Shown one piece after another: positions 48,026 through 56,381 of a stretch of DNA of 64,000 nucleotides; position 1 is the first letter of the stretch; every line of letters begins with the position of its first letter. Made by a program: the position numbers and the translations under genes. The notes under the pieces are model-generated. The model was not told the origin of the DNA. It was given only the letters and a program-made list of their open reading frames with translations, and did no database searches. The stretch is from Chromatium okenii (lineage in GTDB: Bacteria; Pseudomonadota; Gammaproteobacteria; Chromatiales; Chromatiaceae): NCBI RefSeq assembly GCF_016583745.1, contig NZ_NRRQ01000013.1:50001-114000 (forward strand). The letters run 5' to 3'.

Positions 48026-48733
48026 TCAATCTTCCGCCATGCGCCGCAGCCCGGGCAAATCCAATTGGAACAGATTCGGTGCCGTCTCGGTCAACAATCC
48101 TTGCCGTTTGAATTCAGCGATGGTGCGGCTGGTGGTTTCGGTGGTCACGCCCAGCATCGCGCCCATATCCTCGCGGCTGAACAATTGGCAAAACGTGTCA
48201 TCTGGAGCCAGCACCAGCCGCAGCAGCAACCGCGCCACCCGCTGCCGCGCCGCACCAGTGGATAATTCCGTCAGCCACGCATCGGCCTCCATCAACGCCC
48301 GCTGCCAGCGCGTCATCAATTCGTGATGCAGCGCCGGGTTTTCGCGTCCCAGCTCCCGCACCACCCGCGCCGGGAATCGACACACCTCCGTCATGTGCAA
48401 CGCAATGGCATCATGCTGATAGGGTCTATCCAAAATCGCCTCCAGCCCCAACACATCCGCCACCCGCGTGATGCGCACAATGCGCTGGCTGCCATCTGGC
48501 AGATACTGCACCAGTTTTAACGCCCCGCTGCGCACCGTAAACATGTGCTCACCGGTGTCGCCGGTGCGATACAAGCTCACCCCGGGCTTGAGCGTAAACT
48601 GGTCAATTGGATCATGGATTTGGTCAAAATCGGCTTGTTTCAGCCCCGCAAACAAGACCGAAGTGCGTAACAAACAATTCTGGCAGTGAGCTTCACCAGA
48701 CCAGGCTTCTTTCAATGTCACACTTTTTGCCAT
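48026..48733 (-). CDS. Crp/Fnr family transcriptional regulator
   Basis: A 235-residue regulator with a cyclic-nucleotide-type beta-barrel (FTLKPGVSLYRTGDTGEHMFTVRSGALKLVQ) and a C-terminal winged helix (FSREDMGAMLGVTTETTSRTIAEFKRQGLL). The N-terminus has only one cysteine pair (CQNCLLR) plus a later VCRF, so it lacks the full FNR cluster set seen in the protein at 11.7 kb. The HTH carries E..SR, so it may bind FNR-like sites. It is divergent from uup. The ATG at 48733 is used. Confidence 0.88.
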   Translation of the reverse strand: MAKSVTLKEAWSGEAHCQNCLLRTSVLFAGLKQADFDQIHDPIDQFTLKPGVSLYRTGDTGEHMFTVRSGALKLVQYLPDGSQRIVRITRVADVLGLEAILDRPYQHDAIALHMTEVCRFPARVVRELGRENPALHHELMTRWQRALMEADAWLTELSTGAARQRVARLLLRLVLAPDDTFCQLFSREDMGAMLGVTTETTSRTIAEFKRQGLLTETAPNLFQLDLPGLRRMAED

Positions 48734-48995
48734 TGGGATTAAATGATTCCTGAGCGCATGGTTTGCAATTACAGCAACCAGTGAAAAATAAAATGCAGCA
48801 GCGCGATTATCATCTGGATCATTGATAAATCGCAAACCACCACTTTTTGCTTTGTTTTAAGAGTGACGCAGCGGCACACAAGCGATTGATTTTGAAAAAT
48901 AGTTGACGGTTGTCAGGTGGCAGTTGTCAGTAAAATCTCACAAAATCAAGCTGATCTGCGTTGCTCTTATTCTGTTTTGACTGAGGAACCTCGGA

Positions 48996-50915
48996 ATGAC
49001 CCTGCTGAGTCTTGATGCCATTACCCTCTCTTATGGTCTGCCGCCACTGCTGGATGACGTGCGCGTCACCATCGAGCGCGGCGAACGCATTTGTTTAATC
49101 GGACGCAACGGCACGGGCAAATCCACCCTGCTCAAAATCATCGCCGGTGAAGTGCAGCCGGACGCCGGTCAACTGCGGATCACGCAAGGCGTGAGCATCG
49201 CCAAGTTAGCGCAGGAGATTCCCGCCGCGCACGATGCCAGCGTGTTCGACCTCGTCGCCGCCGGTTTAGGCGACCTCAGCAGCTTGGTGCAGGAATACTT
49301 TCATCTTTCGCATCATCTGACTGCCGACGCCAGCGCCGCCGACCTCGCCCGCCTCGCGCAGGTGCAGCAGCAGTTGGATGACAGCAACGGCTGGGAAATT
49401 GAGCGCCGCACCGAGCGCGTTATCTCGCGGCTGGGCTTAGATGCCGAAGCGTATTTTCCCGCGCTCTCCGGTGGCTTGCAGCGGCGGGTTTTGCTGGCGC
49501 AAGCACTGGTCACAGAGCCAGATGTGCTGCTGCTGGACGAGCCAACGAACCATCTCGACATCGACTCCATCGCGTGGCTGGAAGAATTCCTGCGCGAGTT
49601 CTCCGGCGCACTGCTGTTTGTGACCCACGACCGCCGCTTTTTGCAGCGCGTCGCCACCCGCATTCTCGAACTGGATCGCGGACATCTCACCGACTGGCCC
49701 GGCGATTACGCCAATTATCTGCGCCGCCGTGAGGAGCGATTACACGCCGAACAATTGGCGGCAGAACAGTTTGATCGCAAGTTGGCAGAAGAAGAGGTCT
49801 GGATTCGGCAAGGGATCAAAGCGCGTCGCACCCGCAATGAAGGGCGCGTGCGGGCGCTTAAATCGCTGCGTGAGGAACGGCGCGAACGGCGTGAACAAAT
49901 GGGCAACGTGCGGCTGCGTGTCAGCGAGACCGAGCGTTCTGGCAAGTTGGTGGTTGAAACTGACGACATCAGCTACGGCTGGGGCGCGGAGCCGGTGATT
50001 CGCCACTTCAGCACCTTGATTTTGCGCGGCGACAAAATCGGCATCATCGGCGCGAATGGCAGCGGCAAAAGCACCTTGCTCAAATTGCTCCTCGGCGAAC
50101 TCGCGCCGCAGCAGGGCATCATTCGGCACGGCACCAATTTACAGATCGCCTATTTTGACCAGCTCCGCGCCCAGCTTGATGTGGAGCGCAGCGTGCAGGA
50201 CAACGTCGCTGGCGGCAGCGATCACATCGACATCAATGGCGCGAGTCGGCACGTGCTGTCGTATCTCAAAGATTTCCTGTTCACCCCGGAGCGAGCGCGG
50301 CAGCCAGTCAAGGCGCTGTCGGGCGGTGAACGCAATCGGCTGTTGTTGGCAAAGCTGTTTACGCGCCCCGCCAACGTGTTGGTGCTGGATGAGCCGACCA
50401 ACGATCTCGACACCGAAACGCTGGAATTGTTGGAAGAATTGCTGGTGGATTTCGCTGGCACCTTGCTGATCGTCAGCCACGACCGCGCTCTGCTCGACAA
50501 CGTCGTCACCAGCACGCTGGTGTTTGAAGGCGAAGGCGTCGTCAACGATTACGTCGGCGGTTATGACGACTGGCTGCGGCAGCGTAAATCCCCCCAAACG
50601 CCCTTTTCCAACAAATCCCCCCAACCCCCCTTTTCCAAAGGGGGGCTTATGGAGAAAGGGGTGGCGGTGGTTGCTAAAGCGAAACCGGCAGCGGACAAAC
50701 TCAGCTACAAAGAAACCCGTGAATTGGCGGCGCTGCCCGCACAGATTGAAGCGTTGGAATTGGAACAGGCGGCGCTGCATGAGCAATTGGCTGATCCGAC
50801 GCTGTATCAGGCTGACGCCAGCGTTGCCGCCGATGTGCGGACGCGGCTGGCGACGGTGGCAGCAGAACTCGCCACTGCTTACGCCCGGTGGGAAGTATTG
50901 GAAGCGCGGCAATGA
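48996..50915 (+). CDS. uup: ABC-F ATPase Uup with in-frame palindromic repeat
   Basis: A 639-residue ABC-F protein with two ATPase domains (Walker A GRNGTGKS and GANGSGKS; signatures LSGGLQRR and LSGGERNR) and a C-terminal coiled-coil (from about 570; ALPAQIEALELEQAALHEQL) typical of Uup. It acts at the ribosome or on branched DNA. Residues 531-552 are encoded by a palindromic repeat containing one and a half copies (KSPQTPFSN, KSPQPPFSKGGL). The insert falls in the linker between the second ATPase and the coiled-coil, so both flanking domains look intact. Confidence 0.92.
   Translation: MTLLSLDAITLSYGLPPLLDDVRVTIERGERICLIGRNGTGKSTLLKIIAGEVQPDAGQLRITQGVSIAKLAQEIPAAHDASVFDLVAAGLGDLSSLVQEYFHLSHHLTADASAADLARLAQVQQQLDDSNGWEIERRTERVISRLGLDAEAYFPALSGGLQRRVLLAQALVTEPDVLLLDEPTNHLDIDSIAWLEEFLREFSGALLFVTHDRRFLQRVATRILELDRGHLTDWPGDYANYLRRREERLHAEQLAAEQFDRKLAEEEVWIRQGIKARRTRNEGRVRALKSLREERRERREQMGNVRLRVSETERSGKLVVETDDISYGWGAEPVIRHFSTLILRGDKIGIIGANGSGKSTLLKLLLGELAPQQGIIRHGTNLQIAYFDQLRAQLDVERSVQDNVAGGSDHIDINGASRHVLSYLKDFLFTPERARQPVKALSGGERNRLLLAKLFTRPANVLVLDEPTNDLDTETLELLEELLVDFAGTLLIVSHDRALLDNVVTSTLVFEGEGVVNDYVGGYDDWLRQRKSPQTPFSNKSPQPPFSKGGLMEKGVAVVAKAKPAADKLSYKETRELAALPAQIEALELEQAALHEQLADPTLYQADASVAADVRTRLATVAAELATAYARWEVLEARQ
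50586..50649 (+). repeat. Palindromic repeat copy 4, inside uup
   Basis: A partial copy (AAATCCCCCCAAACGCCC) is followed by a full copy (AAATCCCCCCAACCCCCC, TTTTCCAAAGGGGGGCT). The reading phase is AAA TCC CCC CAA, giving KSPQ. The total insert keeps the frame. Confidence 0.88.
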
Positions 50916-52480
50916 GCAGCACTCGCGCTGTCAAGTGGCAGCAATTCCGCGATTCTCGCGTCATCAGCATGATATTTCTGGGTTTTACCGCAGGGCTGCC
51001 GCTACTGCTGATTTTTTCCTCGCTGTCATTGTGGCTGCGGGAAGCGGGCGTCGCCCGCGATGCCGTCACCTTTTTTAGTTGGGCAGCACTCGGCTATTCC
51101 TTCAAATTTTTATGGGCACCGTTGATTGATCGTTTGCCGGTGCCGCTGTTGACGCGCCAGCTCGGACGGCGACGTGCTTGGCTGCTGGTGGCGCAGTTCG
51201 CCATCATCAGCGCGATTGTGTTGATGGCGTCGATTGATCCGGCGCGAGGTGCCGAAAGCCTGACGCAGATGGCGCTTGCTGCGGTGCTGCTGGGATTTTC
51301 AGCAGCAACGCAGGACATCGTGATTGATGCGTATCGGATTGAAATTGCGCCGCCGGAATTGCAGGCGTTGCTGTCAGCGGTCTACATCGCGGGTTATCGG
51401 GTGGGAATGGTGGTGGCGGGCGCGGGGGCGTTGACGTTGGCGGCGTGGTTTGGCTCCACGACGGAGATTTACAGCTACGCAGCTTGGCAGACGACCTATT
51501 TGATTATGGCGGCGTTGGTGCTGATCGGCGTGTTCACGACGTTGTTGATTCAAGCGCCCGATCTCAAATCCCCCCAACCCCCCTTTTCCAAAGGGGGGCT
51601 GCCAGATTATCCGCCAGCCGCGTATCTCCGCCTGCTCGCAGTGTTTGGCGTGACTGCCGCCGCGTTTGTGCTGATGTTTTTTTTGAGCAATCAAGCATTT
51701 ATAGCGATGAAAGCTGGCGCTGGGGCGGGCGCACTGACTCACTTTTTATTGGAATTGCTGCACTTTGCGCTGGCGCTGATCGCTGCTGGCTGCACCGGCT
51801 GGGTGCTGGTCAAAGTGGGTGCCGTCAATCGCACGCTGGCGCAGGAGACGTGGATTGCACCAGCGCAGGATTTTTTCCGCCGTTACGGACTCAATACCGC
51901 GTTGCTGTTGCTGGCGCTCATCGGGCTGTATCGTATTTCCGACATCGTGTTAGGCGTGATTGCTAACGTGTTTTATCAAGACCTCGGCTTCACGAAACCG
52001 CAAATCGCAGCGGCGGTGCAAACCTTCGGCGTGGTGGTCAGCATCGGCGGCGGCTTGCTCGGTGGGCTGCTGGCAACACGACATGGCGTGATGCGTATTT
52101 TGCTGCTCGGCGCAGTGCTCTCAGCCGCTACCAATCTGATTTTTGTAGTACTGGCGCACACCGGAGCCAATGTGCCGCTGCTGTATCTCGCCGTTGGCGC
52201 TGACAATCTCGCCGCTGGTTTGGCGAGCGCCGCCTTTATCGCTTTTTTATCCAGCCTCACCAACATCTCATTTACCGCCGTGCAATATGCAATTTTCAGT
52301 TCCTTGATGACGCTGTTGCCCAAACTGCTCGGCGGCTATTCCGGCGCGATGGTCGCCAATCTGGGCTATCCGGGCTTTTTCCTGTTCACCACCTTGATCG
52401 GAGTGCCGGTAATCGGGCTGGTGTGGCTGGCGGGACGCCGTCTCGCTCTGAATGAACCGACGTTGAGGACAAATCCATGA
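50912..52480 (+). CDS. ampG: AmpG-like muropeptide permease with in-frame palindromic repeat
   Basis: A 522-residue MFS transporter of the AmpG type. The N-terminus is ISMIFLGFTAGLPLLLIFSSLSLWLREAGV, with SFKFLWAPLIDRL and FSAATQDIVIDAYRIE typical of the family. AmpG imports anhydro-muropeptides for wall recycling. Residues 219-230 (KSPQPPFSKGGL) come from a palindromic repeat in the central loop between the helices ending LIGVFTTLL and starting LLAVFGVTAAAFVL. The start overlaps the uup stop (ATGA). Confidence 0.87.
   Translation: MSSTRAVKWQQFRDSRVISMIFLGFTAGLPLLLIFSSLSLWLREAGVARDAVTFFSWAALGYSFKFLWAPLIDRLPVPLLTRQLGRRRAWLLVAQFAIISAIVLMASIDPARGAESLTQMALAAVLLGFSAATQDIVIDAYRIEIAPPELQALLSAVYIAGYRVGMVVAGAGALTLAAWFGSTTEIYSYAAWQTTYLIMAALVLIGVFTTLLIQAPDLKSPQPPFSKGGLPDYPPAAYLRLLAVFGVTAAAFVLMFFLSNQAFIAMKAGAGAGALTHFLLELLHFALALIAAGCTGWVLVKVGAVNRTLAQETWIAPAQDFFRRYGLNTALLLLALIGLYRISDIVLGVIANVFYQDLGFTKPQIAAAVQTFGVVVSIGGGLLGGLLATRHGVMRILLLGAVLSAATNLIFVVLAHTGANVPLLYLAVGADNLAAGLASAAFIAFLSSLTNISFTAVQYAIFSSLMTLLPKLLGGYSGAMVANLGYPGFFLFTTLIGVPVIGLVWLAGRRLALNEPTLRTNP
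51566..51600 (+). repeat. Palindromic repeat copy 5, inside ampG
   Basis: AAATCCCCCCAACCCCCC followed by TTTTCCAAAGGGGGGCT, essentially identical to the full copy in uup and read in the same phase. The palindrome centre is TTTTCCAAA. Confidence 0.88.
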
Positions 52481-53271
52481 TGATTATTCGTGCCGAGCAA
52501 TTGGCGGTCTTTCAACAGGTTGCGCGAATCAATTTAGAAAATGCGCTGGTTGCTGAATTTCAAGCCGCCGCACCCACTTTGAGCGCCGCGCTGGGTGAGC
52601 CACCGCTGCGGCTGGCGGTGCAATTGGCGCTGGCTGCGGCAGCGGAGTTTGGGTTGCAAGCGCGGACGACATTGCGCTTGGTGGTGGAATTACGCTGGTT
52701 GTTGGGCAGCGCCGTGCTCACTGATCCGCAATATCAGTGGCTTGCAGACAGTTTGCGGACGGACGCGCCGGAGCCGACTCGCGCTGCGTCCGTATATGAA
52801 CAGGCGTTGGCGTATCACGCGACGGTGATTGGTGCAGGTGCGGAATTGCAACGGACGGCGCGGCAACATTTTATGGTGTGGCTGCGCCAGCCGTTTACGT
52901 TGACCGGACACGATTTCGGGCCAGCGATGATGCGGGTGCTCACTGAGATTGATCCGCTCAAAGCGGGTTTGAGCGGCGAGCCGGCGCTGCAAGCGGTGGT
53001 GCGCAGCGGTTATGCGCTGGCACGGGAGCGCAGTGTGCCGACGTTGCGCGGTTACAGTGTGCTGATTAGCTTGATGTTTTTGTGCGGACACGGCTGCATT
53101 GACGATCCGCTGTGGCTGTGGATTGGCGCGACGTTGAACGATGCGAGCAGTGACATTGGGCAACGGATGGAGCGCTTGGAGGCGCTGACGCTGGCGTGGT
53201 TAGAACAGGCGACGGCTACACCTGCGGAAGGCATCGCGGCGGTAGGATTTACGCCGCTAGTACTTGATTAA
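52477..53271 (+). CDS. Hypothetical protein next to the T6SS tip module
   Basis: A 264-residue soluble, Ala/Leu-rich helical protein beginning MIIRAEQLAVFQQVARINLENALVAEF. Similar openings occur in uncharacterised proteins encoded beside vgrG and PAAR genes, as far as I recall. No enzyme motif or membrane segment is clear. It overlaps the ampG stop (ATGA) and ends one base before the convergent PAAR-like gene. It is therefore on the opposite strand to the T6SS genes and read in the uup-ampG operon. Confidence 0.6.
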   Translation: MMIIRAEQLAVFQQVARINLENALVAEFQAAAPTLSAALGEPPLRLAVQLALAAAAEFGLQARTTLRLVVELRWLLGSAVLTDPQYQWLADSLRTDAPEPTRAASVYEQALAYHATVIGAGAELQRTARQHFMVWLRQPFTLTGHDFGPAMMRVLTEIDPLKAGLSGEPALQAVVRSGYALARERSVPTLRGYSVLISLMFLCGHGCIDDPLWLWIGATLNDASSDIGQRMERLEALTLAWLEQATATPAEGIAAVGFTPLVLD

Positions 53272-53272
53272 C

Positions 53273-53662
53273 TTACGGAATCATCTCGGTGAACTGACCG
53301 GGCAAGAGGACTGAAATCACGCCGCCGTAGCTGCAAATCAATTTAGAAGTCTCGTTGAGCGCCGGCATATTCGCCAGCAATACCGTCGGTGAACCGGGCA
53401 CCCAAGGCGTGGCAGTCGCTGGAATGCACGGCATTGGCGTCAACACGCCGAGTGCGGCTGCGGTTGCTGAGGCGACGGTTGGATTGGCGGGGCTGCTGCA
53501 CATGCCGAACGGCAAGATATTCACCAGCGGCACATGATCCATGATGTTAGCGGCAGGCATATTGCTGGTCAGGGTGCGATTGACCGGCAACACCATGAAA
53601 GTGCTGGGCGCAACGCCGAATGAACATTGCAACATGGCACCCGAACAAACGTGCATTCCCAT
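53273..53662 (-). CDS. PAAR-like tip protein (DUF4280-type)
   Basis: A 129-residue protein with the family pattern CSGAMLQCSFG, NMPAANIMDHVPLVNILPFGMCSSPANP, LTPMPCIPATATPW and ICSYGGVISVL. PAAR-like proteins cap the VgrG spike of type VI secretion systems. It follows the DUF4123 gene by 27 bases. No effector extension is fused to it. Confidence 0.85.
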   Translation of the reverse strand: MGMHVCSGAMLQCSFGVAPSTFMVLPVNRTLTSNMPAANIMDHVPLVNILPFGMCSSPANPTVASATAAALGVLTPMPCIPATATPWVPGSPTVLLANMPALNETSKLICSYGGVISVLLPGQFTEMIP

Positions 53663-53689
53663 TAAATTTTCCTCTTCAAAAACACTAAA

Positions 53690-54217
53690 TTACGCGAGTT
53701 GCAGCGTTTGTTGGATGAGTGCGCCATCGCTCACAAATAGGCGCTGCAACGCAGTTGGCGTGTCGCCTTCCGCATAAAACGCCGTCGCCGGGCCGAAAAA
53801 ATCGCTCAATTCAGCGGCGGTGCAGGTCGGCAGATACACCCGCAGCACTCGCGGATCGTAATAGCGAAAATAGCGCGGTTGCCCAGAAAATTCCCACACA
53901 GTCAACAAGTTACGAAAATGAATCCGCAAGCTGCGGAAATGCGCGGCGGAGACGATGAGAATGCCCCAATGCTTGCCCAAACCTTCGCTGATGAATTGCG
54001 CCGCCAACGCGGAATCGGGCGCGAATTGCACCAAATAAGGTGCGACCTGCGCCAATTCGGTGTCGATCTCGCCGGGTAATAAACAGACGTGTGGCACGGC
54101 GGCAGCGGTCAAACGGGCGGGCAAATTGGGCACCGCTGCGCCATCCAGCACCGCGCACAGCGGCTGCTGGGGATCAGCCAAACTGCGTTGAAAAACCTGA
54201 ACTTGTTCCTGTTTCAT
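53690..54217 (-). CDS. DUF4123 effector-loading adaptor
   Basis: A 175-residue protein with the DUF4123 landmarks: a WGILIVSAAHFRSLRIHFRNLL core and YFRYYDPRVLRVYLPTC followed by FFGPATAFYAEG. DUF4123 (Tap/TEC) proteins load a cargo effector onto VgrG. Its ATG overlaps the vgrG stop (ATGA), so the pair is translationally coupled. Confidence 0.87.
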   Translation of the reverse strand: MKQEQVQVFQRSLADPQQPLCAVLDGAAVPNLPARLTAAAVPHVCLLPGEIDTELAQVAPYLVQFAPDSALAAQFISEGLGKHWGILIVSAAHFRSLRIHFRNLLTVWEFSGQPRYFRYYDPRVLRVYLPTCTAAELSDFFGPATAFYAEGDTPTALQRLFVSDGALIQQTLQLA

Positions 54218-56328
54218 ACGAGTGCATCACCGCTTGCTGCCGCTGCCACCAACGCCTTGACCATTGTTTTCGTTTCCGCAGTTGCAATCGTTTTTGCCTT
54301 TTGCGCGGTCACGGTTGAGACCTTGCCCGCAGTGGCGGTCGCCGCTTCTTTCGGCGCAGTCGGCGCGGTGGCGCTGGCGGGTGAACAACCGGAACCCGCA
54401 CCAGCCGCCCCGCCGCTGTTAATCATCACCATCGGCCCCGAAATCATCACGCCACTTGGGCCGATCACAATGAAGCTGCTAGAGTTTTTTAACGTCACGC
54501 TGGCAGTTCCTTCAATCACCACATTCATGCCCGATTTCAGATGGATTTCTGTGCCGGCATCAATTGCATATTTCACGCTAGTTTTGTGCTGGATATTGGT
54601 ATTGGCTTTTAACGACACGCCGCCCGTGATGGCTTGATTATAATCACCAGTCACCGTCAAATGTTTATCGCCGCCAACTTTTTCCAATTGATTGCTGGTG
54701 ACGGTTAAATGCTGTTTCCCTTTCACCTGTTCTAACTGATCTTTAACGACCAACGTATGCTGCTCATTACCAATCCAAGTCACTGCGTCATTTTTCACTC
54801 GCGTTTCATAATCTTTCTGCGCGTGAATAAAAAGCTGCTCCGAATCTTTTTTATCTTCTAACCGGATTTCATTAAAACCAGCGCCACCAGTACTGCTGCT
54901 GCTTTTAATCGTGCTTTTTGTCGCGTCGGCTGGCAATGTATAAGGCGGCGTGCAATCACCGTTATAGACCCGTCCGGTAATAATGGGCTGATCGGGATCG
55001 CCTTCTAAAAAATCAACAATCACTTCTTGCCCAACACGCGGCAGCATCATACCGCCCCAACCTTTACCCGCCCAAATTTGCGCCACGCGAATCCAGCACG
55101 AACTTTCTTCATTAGAAGTGCCGTAACGATCCCAATGAAATTGGACTTTCACGCGCCCGTGTGCATCTGTAAAAATTTCTTTACCCGATTCGCCCACCAC
55201 AATTGCAGTTTGCGCTCCTTTAACCACTGGTTTTGGTGTCACTCGCGGAGGACGAAATGCTGTTTTTGCGTCAATTGCGGTGAAGGTGGTACGGAAAGGT
55301 TCACGCGATTCTAGCGTGGCAGTGGATTCAAAATCATCGGATTGCAATACTTCCTGCGTGGCAATAATTAAACACTTGCGATTTTGATCGCTCCGCAGAT
55401 GACCTTCTAAAGTAAACCACGCGCCACAATATAAACCACGCACGGTGCCAGTTGCCTGCACAAGCTCATGCTCTGCCTGCTCTGCTTCCAAACGCACCTT
55501 GGCATAATCAGTGCCTTCTGTTGCCGTAGTATAATCATTTTGAAATTCAAATAATTCCATTTTTGCTAAAGCATGATCTTTAGGGGAATTGCTCGTGGCT
55601 AATAAATTTGTTTTTGGTGCTGTGAAATTAAAGGCGCGATGAACAAAAATCCCGGAGCGCACACTCTTATTCACGATCCAGCCGTCGATATGATCAATGG
55701 TTTTTAACCACGCTGACCGCTCATTGTGAAAAGGAACTGTCGCATAATCGGTGACTGTAGAATGCGCAGTGCTGTTATCCGTTAACACTAAAGTATGTTT
55801 ACCATCTTCGTGCTTAAAGAAATAATAAATCCCTTCATGTTCCAATAACCGGCTGACAAAGTTTAAATCAGTTTCTTGATATTGAACGCAGTACTCCCAA
55901 GTCCGAAAGGTTGCCGTATAATGTTCTTCAATATCGGTTAAGCCATATTTAGAGAAAATCTCTTTGACAATCACGGGTACAGTTTTGCTTTGAAAAATCC
56001 GGCAATCGCTCGAACGGGATAAAAACCATAATAACGGCACCAGCGTTGCTTGATAACGGGCATAATTACCATGAAAACCAGTGAAGGCAAATTTTTGTAC
56101 ATAGCCATGATAAAAACGGCGCGTATTATTCAACACTTTTAACGCCACCGTCATTGCCGTGCCCAATAAATCATCCGGTGCCAATGTCGCGTCAGTGCTG
56201 AGTAACGTGAGTTCATATTCAAACGGTGCGCTTAAACGTTCCTGCGTCACCATGCTGTATAACAGCAACGTTTCCTCGCCCAGAATGGTATTGACCGATA
56301 AAAAACGATTTTTTTGCGTGGCAGTCAT
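54214..56328 (-). CDS. vgrG: Type VI secretion spike protein VgrG
   Basis: A 704-residue VgrG with gp27-like (residues 1-380) and gp5-like domains. Landmarks are YCVQYQETDLNFVSRLLEHEGIYYFFKHE, DAHGRVKVQFHWDR, WIRVAQIWAGKGWGGMMLPRVGQEVIVDFLEGDPDQPIITGRVYN and repeats ending VIGPSGVMISGPMVMINSGG. An Ala/Thr/Lys-rich tail of about 65 residues follows and shows no recognised effector domain. Tube, sheath and baseplate genes are not in this window, so it is an orphan vgrG island. Confidence 0.94.
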   Translation of the reverse strand: MTATQKNRFLSVNTILGEETLLLYSMVTQERLSAPFEYELTLLSTDATLAPDDLLGTAMTVALKVLNNTRRFYHGYVQKFAFTGFHGNYARYQATLVPLLWFLSRSSDCRIFQSKTVPVIVKEIFSKYGLTDIEEHYTATFRTWEYCVQYQETDLNFVSRLLEHEGIYYFFKHEDGKHTLVLTDNSTAHSTVTDYATVPFHNERSAWLKTIDHIDGWIVNKSVRSGIFVHRAFNFTAPKTNLLATSNSPKDHALAKMELFEFQNDYTTATEGTDYAKVRLEAEQAEHELVQATGTVRGLYCGAWFTLEGHLRSDQNRKCLIIATQEVLQSDDFESTATLESREPFRTTFTAIDAKTAFRPPRVTPKPVVKGAQTAIVVGESGKEIFTDAHGRVKVQFHWDRYGTSNEESSCWIRVAQIWAGKGWGGMMLPRVGQEVIVDFLEGDPDQPIITGRVYNGDCTPPYTLPADATKSTIKSSSSTGGAGFNEIRLEDKKDSEQLFIHAQKDYETRVKNDAVTWIGNEQHTLVVKDQLEQVKGKQHLTVTSNQLEKVGGDKHLTVTGDYNQAITGGVSLKANTNIQHKTSVKYAIDAGTEIHLKSGMNVVIEGTASVTLKNSSSFIVIGPSGVMISGPMVMINSGGAAGAGSGCSPASATAPTAPKEAATATAGKVSTVTAQKAKTIATAETKTMVKALVAAAASGDALV

Positions 56329-56349
56329 TCACTCATTCCTCAAATAAAC

Positions 56350-56374
56350 TTGCCGCTTTAATGAAAAGCGGCAA
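56350..56374 (-). terminator. Hairpin after the cache-domain chemoreceptor gene
   Basis: TTGCCGCTTT (56350-56359) pairs with AAAGCGGCAA (56365-56374). Read on the minus strand it is followed by GTTTATTTG, so it is a modest intrinsic terminator. Confidence 0.6.
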
Positions 56375-56381
56375 AGATGTT

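Noticed and set aside
55960-56328. Effector domain fused to VgrG
   Set aside because: The N-terminal part is ordinary VgrG, and the only extension is the low-complexity C-terminal tail.
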